Shown here piece after piece: positions 12,102 through 22,610 of a stretch of 64,000 nucleotides of DNA. The notes under the pieces are model-generated. The model worked only from the letters and a program-made list of their open reading frames with translations. It had not been told where the DNA came from and searched no databases. Source of the stretch: Lycium barbarum (taxonomy: Eukaryota; Streptophyta; Magnoliopsida; Solanales; Solanaceae); NCBI RefSeq assembly GCF_019175385.1, contig NC_083345.1, positions 13,478,027 through 13,542,026 of the forward strand. The letters run 5' to 3'. The first letter of the stretch is position 1, and each line of letters opens with the position of its first letter. Both the position numbers and the translations under genes were made by a program.

Positions 12102-12904
12102 AGCTAGTACTGTGGAAGGGTGATGGAGTTGCACGGCTAGAACAGTGCTTTACCATTGTTCTTTGGATTAGCATCTTTCACATGGTTGGTCTTCAAAGTG
12201 ATTATTATGCCCTTGCACCTTATTTATATATTTTTCAATTACTATATCATTGCATATCTCTATTATTGATCATAGTGGGTTCCCTACCCAATCGATTAAT
12301 GCTCTCATGTTTTTTCTTTCTTTCTTAGGAAAACGTTATTTTGTGGGGGAGGTGCGAAGGGGGAATGACCAAATGAGGAATTGAGGATTACATATGTCAA
12401 GAAAATAATAAGACACAAATTCTCATAATCAAAAAACGTTTTGAAATATAACTTTTAATTTGATTAGTGTTCGCGATGATAGCAAGGGCCAAGAAGTCAA
12501 GGGCAAGTCTTTAAATAGCGAAAGAGAATTTTTTTTACCACCTCATACATTTGAAAACTACTCCTTCTGTTTCTTTTACTAATTCGTATATATACTTAAA
12601 AATAATTTCTCTTTTACTTGTTCATTATAGCAAATTAAAAGAAATTTATGTAACAAAGACTGTAGGCGAAATTTTGTTTGACTTTTAGGCCCATTATTGT
12701 AAATTCCGGTTATACTCCTCCCGGTTCCTTTTACTAGTCCAACATTGACTCTGTACTCCCCTTAAAAAATTATTCATTAAGTGTTTATTTTACTAAGTTG
12801 TTCATAGACTATGTTTCGAAAATCCAAATTAGACTACTAGTTTTCCGATAAATTTGGAAAGTAGTTACTTTAATAAAGCATGGTGAAAAAGATATAAAGC
12901 AATA
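12102..12904. other. Intergenic with Stowaway end fragments
   Basis: Single Stowaway-like ends are seen near 12560 (CTACTCCTTCTGTTTC) and 12713 (TATACTCCTCCCGGTTCC). Their partner ends are unclear. No gene. Confidence 0.4.
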
Positions 12905-13165
12905 CTCCCTTTGTCCCATTTAACTGTCCTTTAGCTTAAGAGAGTTGTCTCAAAATAATTGTTACTTTAGGAATTCAAGAATAAAGTTGGCAATTGCTTC
13001 CGATTATACCCTATAGCATTAAAGAAATAGTTTTTTTTTTAATAATGCTCATTTCTAAAAAAATATTTAATAAATAGGGGTAATTAATAAATTATACCTT
13101 ACACTTATCATTTTTGTAAATGAGCCTAATGAAGCTAAATCAACTGTTAAAATGAAACAAGGGAG
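12905..13165. mobile_element. Stowaway-type MITE
   Basis: Left end CTCCCTTTGTCCCATTTAAC and inverted right end CTCCCTTGTTTCATTTTAAC. Left flank TA, right flank degraded to CA. 261 bp, non-coding. Confidence 0.7.
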
Positions 13166-14007
13166 CAGGAGATTGACCCTTTTCAAGCGATGAGCTAATT
13201 AACGGCTATGGGAGAGATCTACCTTTTCTGAGTGACTGGTTAATGACAATAATCACTAAGCAAATGTCCATTATAAACTAATAATTACGGAGATAAAGCA
13301 TGCTAAAAGCCGAAAAGCGCTTATTATAATAAATTGATAAAACTTCATCATAATTGGAAGTTCAATATAATTCAACCAAATCTAGGTCATAATTAGTGCT
13401 TGAAAATTGATCAAACAAGCCACGAAAGTTCAGAACCTTCTCTTTCATCGGATTTTTCTGTGGATTTCTTTGGATATTTCCTTGTTTAATTTAGCCAAAA
13501 AGCAGCCCGCATTATTATTATTATTATTATTATTATTTACTTTTTCATCTCATTTTAAATGTCTTTTAAGACTTGAACACGTTCATTAAGAAAACATCAT
13601 GGACAAGGTGTAATTACCAAGTTTTATATTTATTTCTTATTGAGAAGTGCTACTATTTAAAAATTAGCACTATTAATCACCTTTTTTCCTTTTATTAGCA
13701 GGGGAAAATTTGAGAGAAGTGATCAAATCTTTCTTGATTTTTGAAAGTGATAGTTATTTTGAATTTTTTAAAAGATAAAAAGACACTTAAGATCAAAAGA
13801 ATTGTCCCAAGATAAAAACACGGAAGGAGTTTATGTTATGTCTACTGATATATAGGAGAGTCAGTGTCTTATACTTTCTTTGTCATAAATTAACAGTCGC
13901 CTTAGATCAAAAGAATTGTTCCAAAATAATCGTCGCTTTAGGAATTCATGACTAAAGTTGATTTTCAACTATACTCTTAATATTAATAAGAATCCACATA
14001 GTAAGTT
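13166..14007. other. Intergenic, includes an (ATT)n microsatellite
   Basis: An (ATT)9 microsatellite is at 13511-13537. Stowaway-like fragments (AAACACGGAAGGAGTTTATG near 13820, ACTTTCTTTGTCATAAATTA near 13872) are scattered here. No gene. The 9-bp left duplication of the large MULE is at 13999-14007. Confidence 0.5.
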
Positions 14008-14614
14008 GAGAGTATTTGGCAAAGAAGCCACTTCCTTAGTTTAATTTGTAACAGGGCCACTCCTTTTTTTTTTTTTTTTCATTTTAGGGTTAAGGGTAGT
14101 AGTCCCGAGGTCACTTTATAATTTTAAAAACTTTGTAGTTCACAACTTATACACTTAAGTCCCCTTTCAATTATATTAAAGTATACAAAAGCTGCCTTCT
14201 CTCTCCTCAGCTCTTCCCAACTCCTGCTATAACAAAATTGAAGTGCACATCGGAATTCTCCCTCTCCCCCAGTCTTGGTAACGTTCTTGCCGTCCATTTC
14301 AGGTATTTTCTTTAATTTAGCAACTCCTCCAGAGCGTTTAGAGCTCCATTTTGCCATGAAAGTTGTTATTATTTGACGAACTCGATAGAACCTTAGTGTT
14401 CGTAAAGTTGAGATTTCTTTTTCAAAATCTTGGAAGTTTTGCCTGTTTTTTGCTAGAAATATGTGTTATTTCTGCTTATTTTGCTTGTTTCGATCTTTGT
14501 TTTTCTGTTTTTGCAAACATATCACGGTCTATTAATAGACTTTTGGTCGATTATTCTTGTTTTTTGTCGGGGCTGATCAACGTCACTGTATTATTTGTAT
14601 ATAGATTATAAAAA

Positions 14615-16265
14615 ATGGCTAGATGTAGAGAAAGAGGAGGGCACATAATTCAAACCCGTTCTAGGGCCACATCTGACGATAAAAAAAGAAAAGGTAAAGA
14701 AGTTAGCCGAGAAGGTAAAAGAAGAAAAATTGTACAAGCTAAAAATGACGCATGCTCAGAGGAGAATAATGATGAGTATAGTGTCGAGGAAGGTGAAAGA
14801 GATGATCCCTACGTTTCTAAGGGGTCTGGTGGTGATGAAAATGATGATCCCTTGTCCTTGCCATATTGTGCAAAGACAATTAACGTTGACAAGTATGGTC
14901 TGATCAATTGGATGGATGATTACGAATCGTTTCCAGCAAAAGTTTCGGTTAGGAGTAGGCTGACATTGCTTGATGATTTTAAAAAAACCCTAAAAGATCA
15001 AAAACTTAGGAAAATGTTCAGGCATTTCTGTTTTGATCACTTTAGAAAAATATCAAAACACTTCAATAGATTCAATGGAATGTTGGTGCACTATATGGTT
15101 CTTCGTCATGTGCTTGAGAAGAAGAAGCGTGGGATGTGGTTCTTGGTGAATGACAAGCCTGTGTATTTTGGCATTAATGAGTTTGCTTTGATCACTGGTC
15201 TAAACTGTGGATCATATCCTAGCCGAACTAGAGAGAAAAGGGTACTTAAGAAAGGGGCGGGATTCTGCCCAAAAGTTTATCGCAATAAAAAGATTGCTAC
15301 AGAAAACTATTGGTGGTGGTAAGAGGGCCTAGGCTGACCAAAGAGGAAAAGCTGAAATGTTGTCTTGTGTGGTTTGTGCACACAATATGGCTTGCCAAAG
15401 ATGTGTCAAAGGGTGTGGAGCATGACCTGATAAAAATGACAAACGATTTGGAGTTCTTCAAGAGCTATCCTTGGGGAAAGGAATCATTTGAACTCACTTT
15501 GGACTATTTGAAGAACAAGATAGACATTCCCAAGTACCACCAAGTGTACGCAGAGAAAAGGGTTGCATCATATGCGCTCTATGGCTTCCCCTGGGCATTC
15601 ATGGTAAATAATATAAACTACTGGTGCAGTAGAGTATAGACTGTGTCTTGTTTATTTTCCACTCAACTTTTATTTCTGTGATTAGAGGTCTGGGCATATG
15701 AAGCTTTTCCTACACTTGGAAGGAATGCTGGGAAATTAGAGGAGGTTCCTTTACCTATTCCTAGGATTCTTAGGTGGCACACCAAGAAAATGGAGCGATT
15801 CTTTGAAAGAGATCCATTTAAGAATAGAGTTGGAGTTGCTGAGGTATAAATTTTGAGTCTATTATTAATTTTTTAGCAAAAATATAAGCTTAATGTTAAT
15901 GTTTTGTTTATTTGTAGATGGTGCACCTTTACCTCATCCCTACAGTGCGTGAGTCGGAGCAGGACTACATGAAAAATCTGGTGCAATATGATGATGATAC
16001 TAATAATCTAATCATTGATGAGTTGAAGCGTGAACTTGAAGGCGTTACTGTTTTGATTACACCAAAACATTCCTCAAAGGCTTCTAGTAGGTCGCGGAAG
16101 GAGTCCGTGGAGCATTTTGATGAGGACTATACTCAAGAGGCCAAGGATAATCATTCGGAAGATGTTAGTGGTAATTCAGCTGCAAAAGATAATGTTGGTA
16201 TTGGGACATCTACGGGTTATGCTGTACTAAGTGGGGGCCCATCAGTGCAGGTGGAGCATGAGTAA
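14615..16265 (+). pseudogene. DUF1985-domain protein of the MULE, frameshifted
   Basis: Four coding blocks are visible. Block 1, 14615-~15318, has a basic and acidic N-terminus followed by a DUF1985 domain (about residues 110-200; WFLVNDKPVYFGINEFALIT, then GLNCG). Block 2, ~15319-15603, continues the domain in another frame (SYPWGKESFELTLDYL, YALYGFPWAFM). Block 3, 15688-15843, follows an intron with donor GTAAAT and acceptor AG (VWAYEAFPTLG). Block 4, 15918-16265, follows donor GTATAA and acceptor TTTGTAG (LYLIPTVRESEQDY) and ends in TGA/TAA-rich sequence. Blocks 1 and 2 are out of frame across a GGT repeat at 15311-15320, so the gene looks broken by a small indel there. DUF1985 proteins are typical cargo of plant MULEs, often fused to a Ulp1 protease, which is missing here. 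Function unknown. Confidence 0.75.
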
Positions 16266-16430
16266 CTAAAGCAACATCTGGAGAAGATTGAGGATTCTTT
16301 GAAGGTTCTTGTTGCTTATGGAGTCTTTGAAGCATCTGGAGAACAAGTAATGGTCCTCCTTGGAACAAGATTGTGCTTTGAGAACATTAGCTTATTGTCA
16401 AACTTATTGGATAGTAGTGTTACGATTGCC

Positions 16431-16690
16431 ATTACTTGTTCTAAAGATCTTTGGATCATGTGTATAATGGATGGGGACTCTAATATGATGTAATCAAGTG
16501 TTAATATAGCGTTAAAATAGCATCAAGTCTTCCTTTTTAGGCAAATATTTAATGATTAAGGACCATTACTTGTTCTAAAGCTCTTTAAATCATGTGTATA
16601 ATGGATGGGGACTCTCATATAATGTATTGAAGTGTTACTACATTGTGTAAATAGCATCAAGCCTTTTTATTTATTTTATTTTATTTAATT
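16431..16690. repeat. Tandem duplication, 134-bp period
   Basis: The unit starting ATTACTTGTTCTAAAG (16431) recurs at 16565. It includes ATCATGTGTATAATGGATGG in both copies and ends near AAATAGCATCAAG. It lies just 3' of the DUF1985 gene inside the MULE. Confidence 0.75.
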
Positions 16691-17221
16691 ATAGCTTTTT
16701 TAGGTAAACAGTGGTCCTGGTTTATATATCACTATCAGTAGAGTATAGACTAACTATGTAATCTACAATATACTATACCCTTTGGCTGTTGTAAACTACT
16801 GGTCTATGATAGACCTATCCACGCTCCCTTAGATTTATGCAGTTTGGATTTTTTTTTTCTTTTTGAGTTTGGGGTTTGACATTTTTTATATTTTTTATTT
16901 TTAATTATTTTTACGAGCTTTACACTTGTGCCCATTCACCAGGCTTCTCATTCCAAAACAGTCCCCTTTTTTTATGTGGTCTATAATCGATCATCAACAT
17001 GGACGTCTATAATAGACCATAAATTGTGGTTATTATCGATGTGGTATTTGTTTGGTTATTACTCCACTCAAAAAATAGCATTAAATCAATAGAAAGCAGA
17101 AAATATCAAAAGAACACAACAATCATAACAAACGCTGATTTAATTAATGCAGGCGGATTTACAAAAAAAAAAAAAAAAAAACACCCCCCAACAAAAATAA
17201 ACTAAAAAACTACTAAACTAG
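16691..17221. other. MULE interior, non-coding
   Basis: AT-rich sequence with an A-run at 17162-17180 followed by a C-run. No gene seen. A homopolymeric G run is at 17233-17242. Confidence 0.4.
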
Positions 17222-17227
17222 GGGGAT

Positions 17228-17397
17228 GGTTGGGGGGGGGGGGTGATCAGAGCATCGGGGTCAACACCCTCGAGCTTTAGAAGCACACGCAGCATGCGGA
17301 TGGCAGCTTCCAACCGCTCACGATCCTCGCCGAGGCCTCTAAAGAGCCTCTGAAAATCATTCCTGAGGAGTAGCACCTCAGGATGTGATGCTCGATA
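17228..17397 (-). pseudogene. Unassigned coding-like exon inside the MULE
   Basis: On the minus strand an open stretch starts just after a possible acceptor (CCCCTAG) near 17398. It reads as a helix-forming, protein-like segment with the words NDFQRLFRGLGEDRERLEAA and RMLRVLLKLEGVDPDALIT. It then runs into a C-rich tract. It lies 3' of the transposase stop (17904), so it is either a lost downstream exon or part of another MULE gene. I do not recognise the family. The composition, amphipathic and GC-rich relative to the surroundings, is the only support. Confidence 0.35.
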
Positions 17398-17903
17398 CTA
17401 GGGGTGACGGTTTGCATCTCTATTTCTTATCCTTCTCGGCATTTTTGATCAACCTTTGGGAGTGTTTTTGATGAAGAGTGATGAGATGAACTTTTCAAAT
17501 AGGCTCAGGCGATTTATAGACTCATCGCCTCGGTTTACTGAACCGTCGGCCAATGGATGAGCGACGCGTGTAAATACGCATGGAGGTGGCGTTTAAATAT
17601 GGATTTGATTAGACATAATCGCAGGCTTTTCGAATTTTTATTCGTGACGTTTGGCGGTTCGGCAGTCGCTAGGCTTTTAAAGCGATTAGAGATCATATAC
17701 ATGGTCTATTGTAGACTTGCTTCTAAGTTAATTGTGTACTGTACCTAGTAGATATATAGAACAGAATAGTGGTTTATTATATACCATTATACAATTGATT
17801 AATATTGAACTGACACTCAATTCGCTGAAATATTTATTTGAAAAACCAAGAACTGCAAAGTACAAGAAAAATACAATGAAATACATTGAAAACTACATCA
17901 AGT

Positions 17904-18849
17904 TCATCCCTCTCTATTTCGGCACGTTGTTCTCTTGTGGCCGCTTCCCTTGCAAAGTGTGCACTTGTTTCTCCTCCCTTTTACACGACCTCTGGGCTTA
18001 AAAGATTCCGCGATTCCAGGGATACGCTTTATTCCCTTCCTTCTAAGTTTGGGCTCATAAGGAGGTGGAGCAATGTACAGCTTTGCATACTTCTCAGGCA
18101 CAACCCATTCAGACTCTGGAGGCACTACATTGATAGTTTCAGCAAATGTAAGGATGTAAGATTGAACTTTATACATCGGTGAAGAATACTTGTAGATGCT
18201 TGAACTATATCCATTTCCATACTTCAATCTCAAGGCTGCCATGGCATGAGCGCACGGTAATTTCACCAAGTCATACTCTCTACAAAAACATGTTTTGTTC
18301 AGTAGATTGACTTTGGCAGTTCTGCCACTGCCTATAACGGTGAACTCGTTGGCATCCCCATTTATATTACTGACAAACAAGGAATCGCCCTGAGTCATCT
18401 TTTCCCTTAACGTCATTTCAGCCGGAAGCACAAATATATTATTTGAATCGCCGATATCTGCACGCCTCTGCCTGAATATTTCAGCAAACCTCCTAGAAAT
18501 GGAAGTGAATATGGCAGACACGGGGTACTCTCTTTCATTCCTCAACATTGAGTTAAGAGACTCGACAATGTTTATGGTGAGAACATCGTACCTGTTGGCT
18601 GGAAAATGTGTCCGGCTCCACTTTTCAAATCCAATCTCAAACTCAAGGCACTGAGTTGCTTCAGGGCTTTTATCCCTGAATTGCTGAAAATGTTCATCGA
18701 ACTCCTCGTAACCATATGCCTTTGCTGCATTAAAGTATGCATGAAGAGAATCTCCACATCGGAAATTCTTTCGGAGGTTTTCAGAAAGATGCTTTATGCA
18801 AAGTCCATGGCGAGCATGCTCATATGTCCTGAAAATACCGTTTGCTATG
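17904..18849 (-). pseudogene. MULE transposase, C-terminal segment (SWIM and zinc knuckle)
   Basis: This is the last part of a MuDR-type transposase. The frame is open from the LTR junction at 18849 down to the stop at 17904. It holds a post-catalytic helical region (words such as HFPANRYDVLTINIVESLNS), then a SWIM zinc finger of CxC...CxH form (CFCREYDLVKLPCAH), then a C-terminal CCHC-like knuckle (CTLCKGSGHKRTTC) next to a basic tail. SWIM plus zinc knuckle is the standard MULE transposase C-terminus. Upstream coding continues after the LTR at 19365. Removing the LTR and one TSD copy keeps the frame (the codons around KHKSI meet IANGIF). Confidence 0.85.
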
Positions 18850-19359
18850 TGTTATACCCTATTTTAACCGAATTCAAAATAGTTTACAACATCCCGATAA
18901 TTCCGGGTTATTTAAAGTTAGGAGTCGCCAAGCTGTTGACGATTTAGGGTTGATCGATGATGAGTTTTAAGAAAAGGTGGGCCGGGTCGGGTGTTGGAGT
19001 GGGCTGGTCTGTTGGTCCGAAAATGTGGGTTGGCGGGTTAATGAATTTAAAGTATGGGCTGGTGGGGTTAATGAATTTAAAGTATGGGCTTCTAAATTAG
19101 ATCAAATATATTATGTAGTTATAACAATAATAATAACGATAATAAATTCCATAATTAACGTTAATATATAAAATATGGGCAAAGTAATAATAGAGTAAAA
19201 ATATTACCTAAGTTATACATAATAAGTAAGTAGCGATGTACGACGTATTAATACTTAACAATATTAATATAGTAGTAGAAATTATAATAAAGTAAGGGTA
19301 AAAATAAGATATTGATTTATTAATTGGAGTAAAGGAGGGGCAAAAATTGGGTGTCAACA
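18850..19359 (+). mobile_element. Short solo LTR (Tat/Ogre-like) in the MULE transposase
   Basis: It starts TGTTATACCC and ends GGGTGTCAACA, and is flanked by exact 5-bp duplications CTATG (18845-18849, 19360-19364). At 510 bp it has no internal domain or second LTR. Its first and last ~100 bases match the style of the much longer LTR at 22611-27205 (TTATACCC start, AATTGGGTGTCAACA end). It is probably an internally deleted member of that family. Confidence 0.85.
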
Positions 19360-19364
19360 CTATG

Positions 19365-19911
19365 CTCTTGTGTTTATCAAAGATGATGCACAAGTCTGGT
19401 TCATCAGCGACTATAAACTTGAGTTGCTGGAAGAAGTAGGTCCAAGAATCATCACACTCCTTGTCCATAATGCAAAATGAAATAGGATAGACATGGTTCT
19501 CAGTATCCTGTGCGACGGCAGACAACAAGACACCCTCGTACTTGCCGTATAAATGTGTGCATCAACGGCAATAACCTTTCTCATGTGGGTATATCCTCGA
19601 ATGCAAGCTGCGTAAGACACGAAGTAATATAAAAAGTTGTTGTCATCTGCAAGCCTGATGCAAATTCTAGAACCCGGATTTAGACTCTCAACCATGTAAG
19701 AATAAGCTGGTAAGCAACCATACCCGTGCAACGGTGTCCCCCTAACCCAGTTCTTAGCAATTATACCAGCCTTCCAACACTTCCAGTAGTTCGGTTTACA
19801 AAGAAACTCCCTGAAAACCGTCTTTTGGATTTCCTTTATCGATGGCCCTTTGTTTTCAAATATAGTCATTCATCAAGACTGATACAATGACATGTGACGA
19901 GGCATGCTTAT
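19365..19911 (-). pseudogene. MULE transposase, catalytic segment, two frameshifts
   Basis: Encodes the MULE transposase core. One frame (19869 to about 19550) contains KPNYWKCWKAGIIAKNWVRG and YTHMRKVIAVDA, where the Asp is the expected first DDE residue. A second frame (19528 down to 19365) continues with LSAVAQDTENHVYPISFCIM, then DKECDDSWTYFFQQL. The frame change falls near 19548-19562 and fits a 1-nt deletion. Another 1-nt shift is near 19858-19868, just 3' of the junction with the upstream piece. These two shifts, besides the LTR insertions, make it non-functional. The segment lies between two LTR insertions. Confidence 0.8.
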
Positions 19912-22050
19912 TGTAACACCCCGTACCTTTAACGAAAGCTTTGACCATGATCCTAGACTTAGATAATCAGATAAAGAATGTGGGAATTGGAATTTCCCTG
20001 TTCAGTTGTGAGATGGTGGTTTATGCCCATGAACAGTGGCCGTTTTTCAGTTTACGGGCCGTAAACCAAGTCGTAAACTGGTACCAAGGATTTCTGAGCA
20101 TTCTGGAATTTGGCAGTTGGATGCTATATGGTTAAATACGAACCGTATTTCAGTTTACGGCCCGTATTTCAAAATGTATTCGTAATTTAGGAAAACTTCC
20201 TTGATGAAAGTTTTAGATCATTGAAATACCTTTCCAACGGTATATTATGGGTGTCAAACGGACATCTGTGCAAAGAGTTATGGCCATTTTACTGAAGAGA
20301 AGCAGTGCAGTCCGTATTGCAAAATACGGCCAGTATTTTGCTGGACGTAAAGTGCAATTTTCGAGAACACTATATATTCGTCCATATCAGTTTAAGTCAT
20401 TATTTTTCATTCCTTCAAACCCTAGAACGACCTCCTACTCTCCTCCATCATCAAGAAGACCAAGGTAAGTCTACTCTAATTATTCTAACTCAATTCTAAC
20501 ACCCATCCTTGTAATCTAAACAAGAAATTATCATTCTAAAACTAGGGTTTTCAAGAAAACCCATCTCAAGGTTCAAGAATTCAAGATTTTGGAAATCTTC
20601 TTCAAAGCTCAAGTCTTTAATTCAAGTTTTGGAGCGATTAAGGTATGTAGAGTTACTATCTACGTGTGAGAACATTATTGTTCTTCCCCACGCCTCATAA
20701 TCCATAAATTATGATTCTCTACTAAAACTAGGGTTTCTATACCATGCTCATGATAACCTTAGGTCTATGTCCATGATTATATTATGTATGAATTGTTATA
20801 ATTCCATCATTGAGTTCTTAATATTTGTTTATGAATATTGAGAATCCGTCCGTAATCCATGAAAACCCATATCTTGTATTCCATGGGTTCTTGCATGCAT
20901 GTTTTTAAATAAAATGATTATTTCATGAATATCCTACATGTTTACAAGTTTTCATGCAACTATATTATATAATTACTTTCATGCTATGATACAAGATACA
21001 TACATACTAAATACAAATTATTTCATGAAACCATATTTACAAGTTATTTCATGAAACCATGTTTACAAGTTATTTCGTGAAATCATGATTGCAAGACAAG
21101 TACAAGTTAATTCACGAAAGTCATAGGCTTCTTAGCCAACTATATTATGTTCATGTTTTTGGGAGTTGCACGAATTACCGAGAAGGCTCAGATAGCCTGA
21201 AACTATGTAGCCACCATAGGACAAGGATCGCTCCGTCCAGATAGGACGATACCTTAATTTTACACTGAATGGATCCATCAGGCATGATACCATCTTATAC
21301 CCTGGCAAGGTATGAGGGCTCTGCTGGTCGCGGCGAGGACCAGACTCCACGTACCCACGTAGTGATATCACATGTCGGTTTATGAAATGCTCTCCCTACT
21401 TATCATGTTTTACTATATATATATATATATATATTACTCATGCTCATCCTCATTTTCATGTCCAGGTTTTCAGTTTCAGTTCTTATCATGTTATTCCTTG
21501 TCCCATGTTATTTCTTTCAGTTGCTTTACATACCAGTACATTCAATGTGCTGACGTCCCCTTTTATTGCCCGGGGGCCTGCATTTCACGATGCAGGTACT
21601 AATATACAGGACGACACATCTGCTCAGTAAGACAACATTCGTATCAGCTTATTGGTGAGCCCCATCTCATTCGGGGTTTAGTCAACTTTTGTTTTATGCT
21701 TAGTTATGCATCTGAAGGTATGCTGGGGGCTTTGTCCCAGTAAGTATGTTTTCCAGTCAGACTCATGATAGAGGTTTTATAGACTAGACAAGTCAGTTAT
21801 GTCAGGCCAGACATTCGGAGTCGTATTGCCATTTTGGCTCATTCATGTTATTTTTGCACTCATGTTTAAACAAGTATTTTTATTAAGTATTATGACTTAC
21901 TACGTTTTATAAAGGCTCATCATGCATTCACGTTATATTCCGCTCATGTTATGCCTCATGATGATTCAGCAAGCCATGTGGTTCGCTTGGTCACATGCAG
22001 CAAGGCACCGAGTGCCGTGTTTCTCCCAGGCCATAGTTCGGGGCGTGACA
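19912..22050 (+). mobile_element. Solo LTR, Del/Tekay-type (2.1 kb)
   Basis: Begins TGTAACACCCCGTACC, ends GGGGCGTGACA, and is flanked by exact CTTAT duplications (19907-19911, 22051-22055). There are no gag-pol remnants and no second LTR, so it is a solo LTR of 2139 bp. The inverted ends (TGTAACACCCC versus TGTCACGCCCC) match chromovirus-style LTRs. A TATA box is at 20371-20377, preceded by a cluster of palindromic words. The small open frames inside are not genes. Confidence 0.85.
20050..20329 (+). promoter_or_regulatory. U3 palindromic word cluster upstream of LTR TATA box
   Basis: Dyads GTTTACGGGCCGTAAAC (20050-20066), AAATACGAACCGTATTT (20134-20150), GTTTACGGCCCGTATTTC (20153-20170) and CCGTATTGCAAAATACGG (20312-20329) share the core TACGG/CCGTA. 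They end about 40 bp before the TATA box. The position suggests U3 enhancer-type elements. This is inferred from position only. Confidence 0.5.
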
Positions 22051-22055
22051 CTTAT

Positions 22056-22610
22056 GAAGGCTCGTAACATGTTCAACAGCACAAATGTGCTCCCCAACGT
22101 ACTTGTAAATGCGAACCCTATCCGAGTTCTCATACTTACTACACCGCAACATCCAGCCACAATTAAGAGATGTGCATTCCACCTTATAGTATTTTATATT
22201 ACTCTTTATCGGTACAAAACCGAACGGCCTCTTTATTGCAGCTTTCTTCAACAAATTTTTTAAATGTTCCTTGCTATAGAATGTTTTCCCGATGTAAAAA
22301 TCAGTTCTATCATTGAAGACATAGTTGGTTTGTGATCCACTAGGCTGCCCATCACATTCTTCGACATTAATATCATGATCATTCGCATCCATTGAATGAT
22401 CACCCATGCTCTCATTTTGCATTGAATTTGCATCGACTGGCTGCTGTGGGGGTAGGGGTGGTGCTGCTGATGTTGTCGATGCTTGAAACCTCTCAATAAC
22501 ATTTATTCTCAAAACAGGTCTACAACCATCAGCAGCAACATCAAGTATATACAATACCACATGCCTATCATTCGTTATGAAAGAATGGTGAGCTTTTCCC
22601 CTAGCGGGCA
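22056..22610 (-). pseudogene. MULE transposase, DNA-binding N-terminal segment
   Basis: Contains a linker rich in Asp, Gln and Pro, then the MuDR-type zinc-binding domain (DBD_Tnp_Mut). Visible are YIGKTFYSKEHLKNLLKKAA, then KYYKVECTSLNCGWMLRC with its C-x-C-x-W pattern, and GEHICAVEH. Reading enters from the previous piece across the 22611-27205 LTR in the same frame (the codons at MINGLP meet ARGKAHH). It leaves toward 19906 across the 19912-22050 LTR. The pieces together look like one transposase of roughly 800 aa, a normal length for the family. Confidence 0.8.

Noticed and set aside
13407..13589. 60-aa frame with Leu run
   Set aside because: Leu run arises from the (ATT)n microsatellite; no supporting motif.
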